Source of the DNA: an uncultured Candidatus Melainabacteria bacterium
GTDB taxonomy: Bacteria; Cyanobacteriota; Vampirovibrionia; Gastranaerophilales; Gastranaerophilaceae
Direction of reading: 5' to 3'
Assembly (NCBI GenBank): GCA_934693165.1
Contig: CAKUUX010000005.1
Coordinates: 65,789 to 129,788, forward strand
Length of the DNA: 64,000 nt
Numbering within the stretch: position 1 is the stretch's first letter; each line of letters begins with the position of its first letter. The position numbers and the translations under genes were made by a program. The notes below the pieces were generated by a model. The model was given only the letters and a program-made list of their open reading frames with translations, made no database searches and had not been told where the DNA came from. Shown in pieces: positions 8,875 through 16,838 of the stretch.

Positions 8875-10719
8875 ATGTGTGGAATTGTAGGATATGTAGG
8901 CGAAAAAAATGTAGCTGAAGTTTTAACAAAAGGTTTAAGCTCTCTTGAATATAGAGGATATGATTCATCAGGGGTTGCGCTTTTAGCTGACGGTAAAACA
9001 AAAATTTATAAAGCAGAAGGTAAATTGCAAAATTTAAAAGACCTTTTAGCAACTAAAGAAGATGAAATCAAAACAGCAAACGTAGGTATTGGTCATATTC
9101 GTTGGGCAACACACGGTGTTCCAAGTGTGGAAAATGCACATCCACATACTTGTAATTGTGGTAAATTAGCAGTTGTTCATAATGGTATTATTGAAAATTT
9201 CAAAGAGTTAAGAGCAAAGCTTGAAGCGAAAGGTTGTGTTTTTAAGTCAGAAACTGATACTGAAACAGTTGCTCACTTAGTAGCTCAAAAATACAATGAA
9301 GTTAAAGATTTAAAAGAAGCTGTAAGACTTGCAACAAAAGAACTTGAAGGAGCTTACGCATTATGCATTATACATCAAGATGTGCCAAATACCATTGTTG
9401 CGACTAGAAGAAATGCACCTCTATTAATTGGTGTTGGTGATGGTGAAAACTTTGCAGCATCTGATGTTCCTGCAATTATTGAATACACTAAAAAAGCTAT
9501 TTATTTAGATGATAATCAAGTGGCAATTTTAAAAGCTGATTCTATCCAAATTTTTGATGCTGATAACAATGAAGTTAAACAAAAAGTTGAACTTCTACCT
9601 TGGGAACCAATCGCATTAAGCAAAATGGGTTACAAACACTTTATGCTTAAAGAAATTCACGAACAACCAGACGTTATCAGAAACTTTTTATCAGGTAAAT
9701 TGCACTCAGCAACTGAACCTATCAAACTTGATGAAGTAAAACTAGATAAATCAAAACTTAAAAATTTAAACCGTATCCAAGTTGTTGCTTGTGGTACTTC
9801 ACTTCACGCAGCTTTAGTTGGTAAATATATCATTGAAGAACTTTGCGAAATTCCAGTTGATGTTGAAGCATCAAGTGAATACATCTACAGAAAAACAGTT
9901 ACAGATGAACACACTCTTGTAATTGGGGTTTCTCAATCAGGTGAAACAGCAGACACTCTAACTGCCGTAAAACAGTCAAAAGCTAGAGGTTCTCACATCT
10001 TAATTATTACAAATAGACCTGACAGTGCTATGGCTCGTGAAGCTGATAGCTTAGTTCCAGTAAACGCTGGGATTGAAGTTTCTGTAGCTGCAACAAAATC
10101 TTATGTAGCACAATTGATGGCATTTTATGCATTAGCTCTTCATTTAGCTGAAATCAAAGAATCAGCTGACAAAGAAGAAATTAAAACTATTAAAAACGAA
10201 CTTCTTCTTTTACCACAAAAAATCGAATTATTATTAACAAAAACTGATAAAATTCAAAAATGCGCTAGAATGTACTCAAGCTCTAAAAACTTCATCTTTA
10301 TTGCAAGAGGTATAAACTACGCTACTGCATTAGAAGGGGCTTTAAAATTAAAAGAAATCAGTTATATCAACGCAACAGGTTATCCTGCAGGCGAATTGAA
10401 ACACGGACCAATCGCAATGTTGGACGAAACTTTACCAGTATTATCAATTATGATGAGTGGCAAAGTTTATGAAAAAATTCTTTCAAATGCACAAGAATCA
10501 AAAGCAAGAAATGCTAGAATGATTGCTTTAACTGACTCTACAGATGAAAAACTTGATGAATTATTCGATTACGTATTGAATGTTCCTCACGTTCACGAAT
10601 TAATTTCACCAATTATGGCAATCGTTCCTCTACAATTATTGGCATACCATATTGCAGAATTCTTAGGTAAAGACGTTGACCAACCTAGAAACTTGGCAAA
10701 ATCTGTTACAGTTGAGTAG
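8875..10719 (+). CDS. glmS: Glutamine--fructose-6-phosphate aminotransferase (isomerizing)
   Basis: First committed enzyme of hexosamine synthesis, making glucosamine-6-phosphate from fructose-6-phosphate and glutamine for peptidoglycan and LPS. It has 614 residues. It starts MCGIVGYVG, so Cys2 becomes the N-terminal nucleophile of the class II glutaminase domain. Two SIS sugar-phosphate domains follow (for example SQSGETADT and the 460-590 region), and the C-terminus has the canonical DQPRNLAKSVTVE. AAAGG lies upstream. No glmS ribozyme core is visible in the short leader. It is followed after 9 bp by a small gene and then ahcY. Confidence 0.98.
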   Translation: MCGIVGYVGEKNVAEVLTKGLSSLEYRGYDSSGVALLADGKTKIYKAEGKLQNLKDLLATKEDEIKTANVGIGHIRWATHGVPSVENAHPHTCNCGKLAVVHNGIIENFKELRAKLEAKGCVFKSETDTETVAHLVAQKYNEVKDLKEAVRLATKELEGAYALCIIHQDVPNTIVATRRNAPLLIGVGDGENFAASDVPAIIEYTKKAIYLDDNQVAILKADSIQIFDADNNEVKQKVELLPWEPIALSKMGYKHFMLKEIHEQPDVIRNFLSGKLHSATEPIKLDEVKLDKSKLKNLNRIQVVACGTSLHAALVGKYIIEELCEIPVDVEASSEYIYRKTVTDEHTLVIGVSQSGETADTLTAVKQSKARGSHILIITNRPDSAMAREADSLVPVNAGIEVSVAATKSYVAQLMAFYALALHLAEIKESADKEEIKTIKNELLLLPQKIELLLTKTDKIQKCARMYSSSKNFIFIARGINYATALEGALKLKEISYINATGYPAGELKHGPIAMLDETLPVLSIMMSGKVYEKILSNAQESKARNARMIALTDSTDEKLDELFDYVLNVPHVHELISPIMAIVPLQLLAYHIAEFLGKDVDQPRNLAKSVTVE

Positions 10720-10728
10720 GATTTTGGA

Positions 10729-10890
10729 ATGATTTTATCTGATTGTATTAAAATAAAAAATGTAGAAAACATTTCTACTAACCATGTAGAAGCAGAACTG
10801 CACAAATTAGGAATTAACCCACTAAGATGGGCCATTACAAACATAGAGAACACGACATTAACGGTAAGTTTAGCTTATGAAAGGAAATAA
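10729..10890 (+). CDS. Small 53-residue protein between glmS and ahcY
   Basis: ATG at 10729, TAA ending at 10890, preceded by TAGGA 8 nt upstream. The product starts MILSDCIKIKNVEN, continues with a plausible globular segment (AELHKLGINPLRWAITNI) and ends in SLAYERK. It is co-directional, fills the glmS-ahcY gap almost completely, and its stop lies 1 bp before the preferred ahcY start, so translational coupling is likely. I do not recognise the family. It is too short for most ORF filters, and coding status is inferred from spacing and composition. Confidence 0.6.
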   Translation: MILSDCIKIKNVENISTNHVEAELHKLGINPLRWAITNIENTTLTVSLAYERK

Positions 10891-10891
10891 A

Positions 10892-12157
10892 ATGGTAGAA
10901 ACTATGATAAAATGTGATATTAAAGATATTGCACTTGCTGAACAAGGCAAAAACAATATTGAATGGGCACTTAGAGATATGCCTGTTTTGAGAAGTATTC
11001 AAGAAAGATTTATTAAAGAACAACCATTTAAAGGTTTGAGATTGTCTGCTTGTGTGCACGTTACAAAAGATACAGCAGCATTATGTACAGTAATGAAAGC
11101 TGGTGGTGCTGATGCAGTTTTAGTTGCATCAAATCCATTATCAACACAAGATGACGTCGCAGCAGGATTGGTTAAATATTGGGGCATTCCTGTTTATGGT
11201 TATGCAGGTGAATCTGTTGAAACATACAGAGAACACGTAAGAGTTGCTCTTGAACACAATCCAAACATCATTATTGATGATGGTTGTGATATTATGGCAA
11301 CTATTTATGAAGAAAAACCAGAACTTGCTGAACATATTATTGGTTCTACAGAAGAAACAACTACTGGTATTATCAGATTAAAAGCTTTGGAAGAACAAGG
11401 CAAATTAAAAGCTCCAGCAGTCGGAGTTAATGAAAGCCTAACAAAACACTTGTACGATAATAGATACGGCACAGGTCAAAGTTTATTTGACGGCATTTTT
11501 AGAGCAGCTAACATTCTAATTGCAGGTAAAACAGTTGTAATTTCAGGTTATGGCTGGTGTGGTAAGGGTTGCGCACTAAGAGCAAAAGGATTAGGTGCAA
11601 ACGTTATCGTATGCGAAGTTGATCCATTAAAAGCCTTAGAGGCCGTAATGGAAGGTTATAGAGTTATGCCAATTGCAGAAGCTGCTAAAGAAGGCGATAT
11701 CTTTATTGCTGTTACTGGTGATAAACATGTCGTTGATGTTGAACATTTGTTGAATATGAAAGACGGCTCTTTTGTTGGTAACTGTGGACACTTTGACCAC
11801 GAGATTAATGTTAAAGGATTGAGAGAACACGCTGTTGAAATTAAACAAATCAGACCAAATCTTGAAGAATATAAATTAGATAATGGTAAATCAATTTACG
11901 TTATTGCAGAAGGTAGATTGGTTAACTTAGTTGCAGCAGAAGGACACCCTGCAAGCGTAATGGATATGTCTTTTGCAAACCAAGCTTTAGGTATTGAATA
12001 TCTTGTTAAAAACCAAGGCAAATTACCAAATAAATTATTAACTCTACCTGAAGAAGTTGATATGATGATTGCAAAGATTAAACTTGAGTCTATGGGCGTT
12101 AAAATTGATACTTTAACACCTGAACAAGAAGAATATTTACATTCTTGGAAAATATAA
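10892..12157 (+). CDS. ahcY: Adenosylhomocysteinase
   Basis: Hydrolyses S-adenosylhomocysteine to adenosine and homocysteine, regenerating the methyl cycle. About 421 residues. The NAD-binding Rossmann motif is GYGWCGKGCA near residues 210-220, and the family pattern continues with GHFDHEINV and the C-terminal SMGVKIDTLTPEQEEYL. The ATG at 10892 has AAAGGA 6 nt upstream. An in-frame ATG at 10877 lies inside the preceding small gene and has no ribosome-binding site, so it is less likely. Strong terminator 9 bp downstream. Confidence 0.96.
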   Translation: MVETMIKCDIKDIALAEQGKNNIEWALRDMPVLRSIQERFIKEQPFKGLRLSACVHVTKDTAALCTVMKAGGADAVLVASNPLSTQDDVAAGLVKYWGIPVYGYAGESVETYREHVRVALEHNPNIIIDDGCDIMATIYEEKPELAEHIIGSTEETTTGIIRLKALEEQGKLKAPAVGVNESLTKHLYDNRYGTGQSLFDGIFRAANILIAGKTVVISGYGWCGKGCALRAKGLGANVIVCEVDPLKALEAVMEGYRVMPIAEAAKEGDIFIAVTGDKHVVDVEHLLNMKDGSFVGNCGHFDHEINVKGLREHAVEIKQIRPNLEEYKLDNGKSIYVIAEGRLVNLVAAEGHPASVMDMSFANQALGIEYLVKNQGKLPNKLLTLPEEVDMMIAKIKLESMGVKIDTLTPEQEEYLHSWKI

Positions 12158-12165
12158 GATTTTAT

Positions 12166-12206
12166 AAAAGAAGAGGGCGAAGCCAACGGCTTCGCCCTCT
12201 TCTTTT
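12166..12206 (+). terminator. Terminator after ahcY
   Basis: A 19-bp perfect stem (12166-12184 with 12188-12206), loop AAC, ending in T-rich sequence. Same core as the terminators at 755 and 63840. Confidence 0.88.
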
Positions 12207-12226
12207 TGCAGTTTTTCTTATTCCTA

Positions 12227-12255
12227 TTGTATATATCCCATTTACAAATTATAAT
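12227..12255 (+). promoter_or_regulatory. Sigma-70-type promoter abutting the next start codon
   Basis: TTGTAT (12227-12232), 17 nt, TATAAT (12250-12255). The -10 box ends at the base before ATG 12256, so transcription should begin at about 12262, exactly at a second in-frame ATG. Confidence 0.65.
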
Positions 12256-13713
12256 ATGAGTATGAATATTAATTTTAAGTATTTATTTTTTAGCATAATA
12301 TTTGCCCTATCGATTATAGGGATATTATTTTTCGGCTATATTTTTATCACTAATTTACCTAAAATTAATTTTACAACACCAACTGAAAATATTAACACAG
12401 CACAAGCTATTCCAAGTTCTAATAAAATAAAAACCGAATTAAATCAAGCATTTGCAGTTTTTAATAAAAATTTTAATTCAAACTCTGAAAACATCAATCA
12501 AATAAATAATATGCTTTCTTATGGCGTGCTTACTTCAGAAGAAGTCGCAACCAGATTTTTGGATGTTACTTATTCAGAACGTTTTGGAATAGAAAAGACT
12601 ACAAAACAAAAGCTTGCTTACAAACTAGGTTTCGTAAATAGATGCAAAGATGCAAGTTGTTTTTCTAAAAACAGCATCGATGCTTACGACCAACCTTTAA
12701 TGCCACAACTAAAAAATAAAAATTATTCTTACGTAAAACTAAAAGATGGAACAAGTTATGCCTTCACATACATTATGTCATCTTGTAAAACCATCAATGG
12801 GGGGTATGATAATGGCTGTGGGTATGGATATGTAGATATAAACGGTAAAAAAAAGCCAAATATACTTAATGTGGACATTTTCCAATTTCGACTTATTCGT
12901 AACCCAAAGTCAGGATATATAACAATGAAACCTTTTTTTAATGGAAAAACTTATAAAAATCTTTATGAAGAATGTTTTATAAATGGTGGAAGCTGCACTA
13001 ATTATGCTCTTAATGGTGATACTACATATATTACAAATCGACGTTTTTCAGCTTGCCAAAAAAAATCTAAAAAAGATGTTTGGCTAGATGATAATAATAA
13101 TTGCTGTATTTCTGATAACACAAAAGCTTGCTGTGAATCACGTTCTCCATTAAAAATTAGAAAAAACGGAAAATTTATTGAAAAAGATTATATGGGTGCA
13201 ACAAAAGATTTATGTTGCTATGATAAAAATGATTCTGAAGTCTGCTGTAAAGCTTTAACTGGAGCAGACGGATATATGCTAAAAGGAAAATGCATTTCAG
13301 GAACAATTAAAACACCACTAGAAGAAGGTAAATTTAATTTTGTCCTACGATCAAATTCAAATCAAGGTTCAGCATATTTAATAACAAAAAAAGTTTCTTA
13401 TAAAATCTTTAACATAAGTGGAAAGAAAACGGTTAGTGCGCTTAATCTTAATCCAAAAGAAGATTATATCTTATATTCAAATTACGAGAACTACGGCGCA
13501 AAACTTAAGATAGTTAGAGGTTCTTGCAAACTTAAAAACTTTGGTAGTAATTATTATATTATTTCAAACAAAAAAGCAGGAGATACTTGTGTTGTAAGTT
13601 TTGGAACATCTAAAAATAAAACAACAATAAACTCTAACTCTCAAAAAATGCAAGAATGTACTGACTGTTCAAAAGAAATTTCAAAAGGAACATACTTGCC
13701 TTGCTGTAAATAA
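12256..13713 (+). CDS. Membrane-anchored pilin-head-like, Cys-Cys-rich protein
   Basis: About 485 residues. One N-terminal transmembrane helix (YLFFSIIFALSIIGILFFGY) is followed by an extracytoplasmic pilin-head-like region containing CGYGYVDINGKKKPN. After that comes a cysteine-rich region (NNCCISDNTKACC, DLCCYDKNDSEVCCKA) matching the CC...CCKA modules of the giant protein at 19498-32457. No FTLAE-type prepilin cleavage site is present. The frame is open further upstream, through the ahcY terminator, but that extension has no start signal. With the promoter -10 ending at 12255, the ATG at 12262 may be the true, leaderless start. Confidence 0.75.
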   Translation: MSMNINFKYLFFSIIFALSIIGILFFGYIFITNLPKINFTTPTENINTAQAIPSSNKIKTELNQAFAVFNKNFNSNSENINQINNMLSYGVLTSEEVATRFLDVTYSERFGIEKTTKQKLAYKLGFVNRCKDASCFSKNSIDAYDQPLMPQLKNKNYSYVKLKDGTSYAFTYIMSSCKTINGGYDNGCGYGYVDINGKKKPNILNVDIFQFRLIRNPKSGYITMKPFFNGKTYKNLYEECFINGGSCTNYALNGDTTYITNRRFSACQKKSKKDVWLDDNNNCCISDNTKACCESRSPLKIRKNGKFIEKDYMGATKDLCCYDKNDSEVCCKALTGADGYMLKGKCISGTIKTPLEEGKFNFVLRSNSNQGSAYLITKKVSYKIFNISGKKTVSALNLNPKEDYILYSNYENYGAKLKIVRGSCKLKNFGSNYYIISNKKAGDTCVVSFGTSKNKTTINSNSQKMQECTDCSKEISKGTYLPCCK

Positions 13714-13725
13714 GGATAACAACCT

Positions 13726-14583
13726 ATGAATTCAAAAATAAAATTAATATTAGCTTTTATAACTGCACTTATCTTTTTAGGGTTGATGTGGAGTGCATTG
13801 TCAATTTATAAATACCTAACTCCTAAAAGAGATGCATTTTTTCAAAGTGTAGAAAAATCGGCTCAATTTTATAATGAAGAAACATTAAAATCCAAGCTTG
13901 ATAAGGCTTTAGATAATTTTTATATAGTTGCCAATAAAGATAAAACCAAAAACAAAAAAGACAGAGAAAGTTTTAAAATAAATAATAAATACTTTGAAAA
14001 CCTTTTAAAATCTTCTGTTGAAACTTGTAATGACAATTGTTTTGGAAAAGAATACAAAAATCTTGCAGACGAAAAAATACCTAATATTTATGACAAAAAG
14101 AATTTTTCTTTCAAAATAAAAGATGCTTCATACACCTTTAACATAAGTAATTCAGCCTGTATGTTAGAAAATAGCACAACTTCTCACATCTGTGGCTTTG
14201 GATACATTGATATAAATTCATCAACTGAACCAAATAAATTAGGCTATGATGTATTTAACGTATCACTTTTTGCAGATAACAAAGGTTCATTTTTCTTTGC
14301 GCCAACTAATACCATAGAAATAGCTAAAATAAGATGCACTGTAGATAACGGTTATGATTGCATTTCTTTTGCATTAAACAAGGATTTATCTTATATGAAA
14401 AAACTTGATGCATCTAAGAGCGCTTATAAAATTTCAGAAAAACCATATTTTGACATCTATAAAATTCCAAATAAAAATGAATTCGTATTCTATAATTATT
14501 CAGGATACAAAGGCAAAGTTACACTTATAAGTTTTGTTGAAAATTTGTTTAAAATAATTAAATATAAAATGTTATCATTATAA
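13726..14583 (+). CDS. Membrane-anchored pilin-head-like protein
   Basis: 285 residues, 12 bp downstream of its paralogue and evidently in the same operon. It has a single N-terminal helix (LILAFITALIFLGLMWSAL) and then the shared head signature: two spaced cysteines, then CGFGYIDINSSTEPNKLGYDVF. It lacks the CC-rich tail of the upstream gene. Its last residues (NLFKIIKYKMLSL) are hydrophobic and unlike the rest, so it may be a truncated or degenerated copy. No prepilin peptidase site. AAGGATAAC precedes the ATG. Confidence 0.72.
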   Translation: MNSKIKLILAFITALIFLGLMWSALSIYKYLTPKRDAFFQSVEKSAQFYNEETLKSKLDKALDNFYIVANKDKTKNKKDRESFKINNKYFENLLKSSVETCNDNCFGKEYKNLADEKIPNIYDKKNFSFKIKDASYTFNISNSACMLENSTTSHICGFGYIDINSSTEPNKLGYDVFNVSLFADNKGSFFFAPTNTIEIAKIRCTVDNGYDCISFALNKDLSYMKKLDASKSAYKISEKPYFDIYKIPNKNEFVFYNYSGYKGKVTLISFVENLFKIIKYKMLSL

Positions 14584-14591
14584 AATTAAGC

Positions 14592-14616
14592 AAAAAAAAA
14601 CTCCTTGAAAGGAGTT
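14592..14616 (-). terminator. Intrinsic terminator of the minus-strand small RNA
   Basis: Perfect inverted repeat 14599-14606 / 14609-14616 (AACTCCTT/AAGGAGTT), followed on the minus strand by nine T residues. Confidence 0.8.
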
Positions 14617-14722
14617 AAAAATTTCTATAGGAAGGGAAGGTAATTAGGGTAGGTTTGTAGAATTTCTCTCTCTTATAAAATACGTACTAATTGCTCTCGT
14701 GTCTCAATTAATGTCTCTCGTA
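14592..14722 (-). ncRNA. Candidate small RNA with C-rich anti-SD motifs
   Basis: A roughly 130-nt unit is bounded by a promoter-like element at 14731-14763 and an intrinsic terminator at 14592-14616. No ATG-initiated reading frame of note lies inside. The 5' part repeats ACGAGAG; the 3' part is unstructured and pyrimidine-rich (CCTACCC, then ACCTTCCCTTCC). It is therefore complementary to Shine-Dalgarno sequences, as in Firmicute sRNAs of the RsaE/RoxS type, although no homology is claimed. Start point is inferred. Confidence 0.55.
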
Positions 14723-14730
14723 TCTTACAT

Positions 14731-14763
14731 ATATATAAAGTATTTCTTTTACACCCAATTTCA
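14731..14763 (-). promoter_or_regulatory. Promoter element C (degenerate copy of GGCAAT-N15-TACTTTATATAAG)
   Basis: On the minus strand: TGAAAT (14763-14758), 15 nt, TACTTTATATAT (14742-14731), followed by GTAAGATACGAGAGAC. The spacing equals that of the three better copies. Confidence 0.55.
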
Positions 14764-14842
14764 GCATGTCTAAATTTCGTTACAAAGCTTAATAATTACT
14801 TTGGGTGATGAAATCAATTAAAAAATCGTTTAAAATACAAGT

Positions 14843-15232
14843 ATGCTAATGACGATTTGGTATCATTCTTTAATAAAAACCCCATATACACCACCGGAAT
14901 GGGTATTTTCAACTGTTTGGTGCGTACTATATTTATTTATGGCAATATCATTTATCATTATTTTTAGAAACTTTGAATTTAAAAATAAAAAGAAAGCACT
15001 TATGCTATTTTTGATTCAACTTACACTGAATTTATCTTGGTCGCCAGTATTCTTTATTTTGAATAACTTAATACTATCTTTTATAATTTGCGCACTACTT
15101 TTAATCTTTGTATTGTTTACGACAATAGAATTTTTTAAGTACTCAAAAATTGCAGGGTACTTATTTGTACCATACTTTTTATGGGTAATGTTTGCCCTAT
15201 GGCTAAATTTTCAATTCTTAATTTTGAATTAA
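14843..15232 (+). CDS. TspO/MBR-family membrane protein
   Basis: 129 residues, almost entirely hydrophobic, with about four to five helices. Family landmarks are WYHSLIKTPYTPPEWVFSTV with the PP-x-WVF motif near the N-terminus, WCVLYLFMAIS, and LTLNLSWSPVFF in the third helix. TspO proteins bind porphyrins and cholesterol-like ligands and act in tetrapyrrole or stress signalling. The protein is at the short end of the family (about 150-160 residues). The -10-like TAAAAT ends 6 nt before the ATG with no ribosome-binding site, suggesting a leaderless mRNA. Overlaps the convergent SulP gene by 15 bp. Confidence 0.85.
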   Translation: MLMTIWYHSLIKTPYTPPEWVFSTVWCVLYLFMAISFIIIFRNFEFKNKKKALMLFLIQLTLNLSWSPVFFILNNLILSFIICALLLIFVLFTTIEFFKYSKIAGYLFVPYFLWVMFALWLNFQFLILN

Positions 15233-16807
15233 AAAGTTAGCTCTTGAAACAGCTTGATTAACTGAGAATTTAATATCTTCTTTCGCAATAATACCTTCTA
15301 AACCCATCTTTAAAATTTTAGCTGCTAAGCGTTTATTTTTAAGCACTAGTAAGATTTTAATATCTTTGTCTTGCAATTTTAAAATTGTATCTTCTAACGC
15401 AAATACTGCAGATATATCAAAAGAATTTAATTCAGAACAATCAAGAACAATTGCTTTGCTATCAAAAGATTCTTCAACTTTAGATACAAGTTGAGCAGTT
15501 GAACCAAAGAAGAAAATACCATTAACTTTTAGAACAGTAACTTCGCCATTTTTGCAATCAAGAGTACAATCACTTAATTCTCCTGCATCTTCAAGATTAA
15601 CCTCAAAGTGTTTTGATACTTTTACAGCGAATAACAATGCTGAAAGAACAATACCAACACCGACAGCAAAGATTAAATCATATAAAACAGTTAATAAGAA
15701 CACTGCAATCATAACGATTAAGTCTGATTTTGGGGAAAATTTTATAACTTTTAAATACTTGTAATCAACGATATCAATACCAACTTTTATTAATATAGCT
15801 GAAAGAATTGCCATAGGAATTTGAGATGCCAATGGGGCAAAGAATAAAATAATACTTATTAAAAATAGTGAATGAACAACACCTGAAAGATTTCCAGTAG
15901 CACCTGCCTTGATATTTACAACTGTTCTCATTGTAGCGCCTGCACCTGCAAGACCACCGAAGATACCAGAAATTGCATTACCAAGACCTTGTCCAAAAAC
16001 TTCTTTTCTTGAATTATGTTTTGTTTTAGTAATGGAATCAGCAACAAGAGATGTTAGAAGTGAATCGATACAACCCAAAATTGCAAGTGAAAAAGCTGCA
16101 GGAAGAATTGCTTTTAATTCTGCAAACCCAATCATACCAATTTTTACTGATGGAAAAGTTCTAGGAATTTCGCCAATTGTAGCAACATCAAACTTCATCA
16201 TCACACTGAATATTGTACAAAGCACCAATGCTATTAAACTTGAGGGTACTTTTTCATTTATTTTTTTAGGAGTAAAAAATACTATCAATAGAGTTAAAAT
16301 ACTCAAAATCAAAGCTTGATAATTAATAGCATCTAAATGTTTTACAAAATAAACAATATGTTCAATAGGAGCACCTGTGTAATCCATACCAAAGAAAGGA
16401 GTTAGTTGAAGTAAAATAATAATAACCCCGATACCTGTCATAAAGCCTGAAATTACAGGATAAGGAACATATTTAATCAAATTAGCAAGTTGAGTAAAAG
16501 ATATAGCAATCTGAATTAAACCTGCTAAAAATATTGCCATAAAAATAGTAGAAGGATTGTCAGGAAACAAAAGTACAAGACCAGCGACAACGACAGTCAT
16601 AGGACCAGTTGGACCAGAAACCTGAGTAGGAGTTCCACCAAAAAGTGCTGCGAAGAAACCTACAAAGATTGCACCATACAAACCTGCAGTTGCACCAAGC
16701 CCACTTGCGACACCGAATGCTAAAGCCAAAGGTAAAGCAATAATGCCTGCTGTTATACCACCGAAGAGATTTCCCTTAATATTAGAGAAAAATTTTGTAT
16801 TTTCCAT
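15218..16807 (-). CDS. SulP-family anion transporter with STAS domain
   Basis: About 529 residues: 10-14 hydrophobic helices, then a cytoplasmic STAS domain from about residue 425 (ILKVNGIFFFGSTAQLV, then IVLDCSELNSFDISAV). The N-terminal GGITAGIIALPLALAFGVASG and GPTGPMTVVVAG are signatures of SulP carriers of sulfate, bicarbonate or related anions. Substrate cannot be decided, although the short loop pattern is reminiscent of bicarbonate/sulfate types such as BicA. The ATG at 16807 has AAAGGA 8 nt upstream; the in-frame TTG at 16813 is less likely. Confidence 0.92.
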   Translation of the reverse strand: MENTKFFSNIKGNLFGGITAGIIALPLALAFGVASGLGATAGLYGAIFVGFFAALFGGTPTQVSGPTGPMTVVVAGLVLLFPDNPSTIFMAIFLAGLIQIAISFTQLANLIKYVPYPVISGFMTGIGVIIILLQLTPFFGMDYTGAPIEHIVYFVKHLDAINYQALILSILTLLIVFFTPKKINEKVPSSLIALVLCTIFSVMMKFDVATIGEIPRTFPSVKIGMIGFAELKAILPAAFSLAILGCIDSLLTSLVADSITKTKHNSRKEVFGQGLGNAISGIFGGLAGAGATMRTVVNIKAGATGNLSGVVHSLFLISIILFFAPLASQIPMAILSAILIKVGIDIVDYKYLKVIKFSPKSDLIVMIAVFLLTVLYDLIFAVGVGIVLSALLFAVKVSKHFEVNLEDAGELSDCTLDCKNGEVTVLKVNGIFFFGSTAQLVSKVEESFDSKAIVLDCSELNSFDISAVFALEDTILKLQDKDIKILLVLKNKRLAAKILKMGLEGIIAKEDIKFSVNQAVSRANFLIQN

Positions 16808-16838
16808 TTTCAATCCTTTACTAATTTTGATTATTTAA

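Noticed and set aside
12145..12255. 5' extension of the 12256 gene into ahcY
   Set aside because: It runs through the ahcY terminator, has no start signal, and a consensus promoter lies at 12227-12255.
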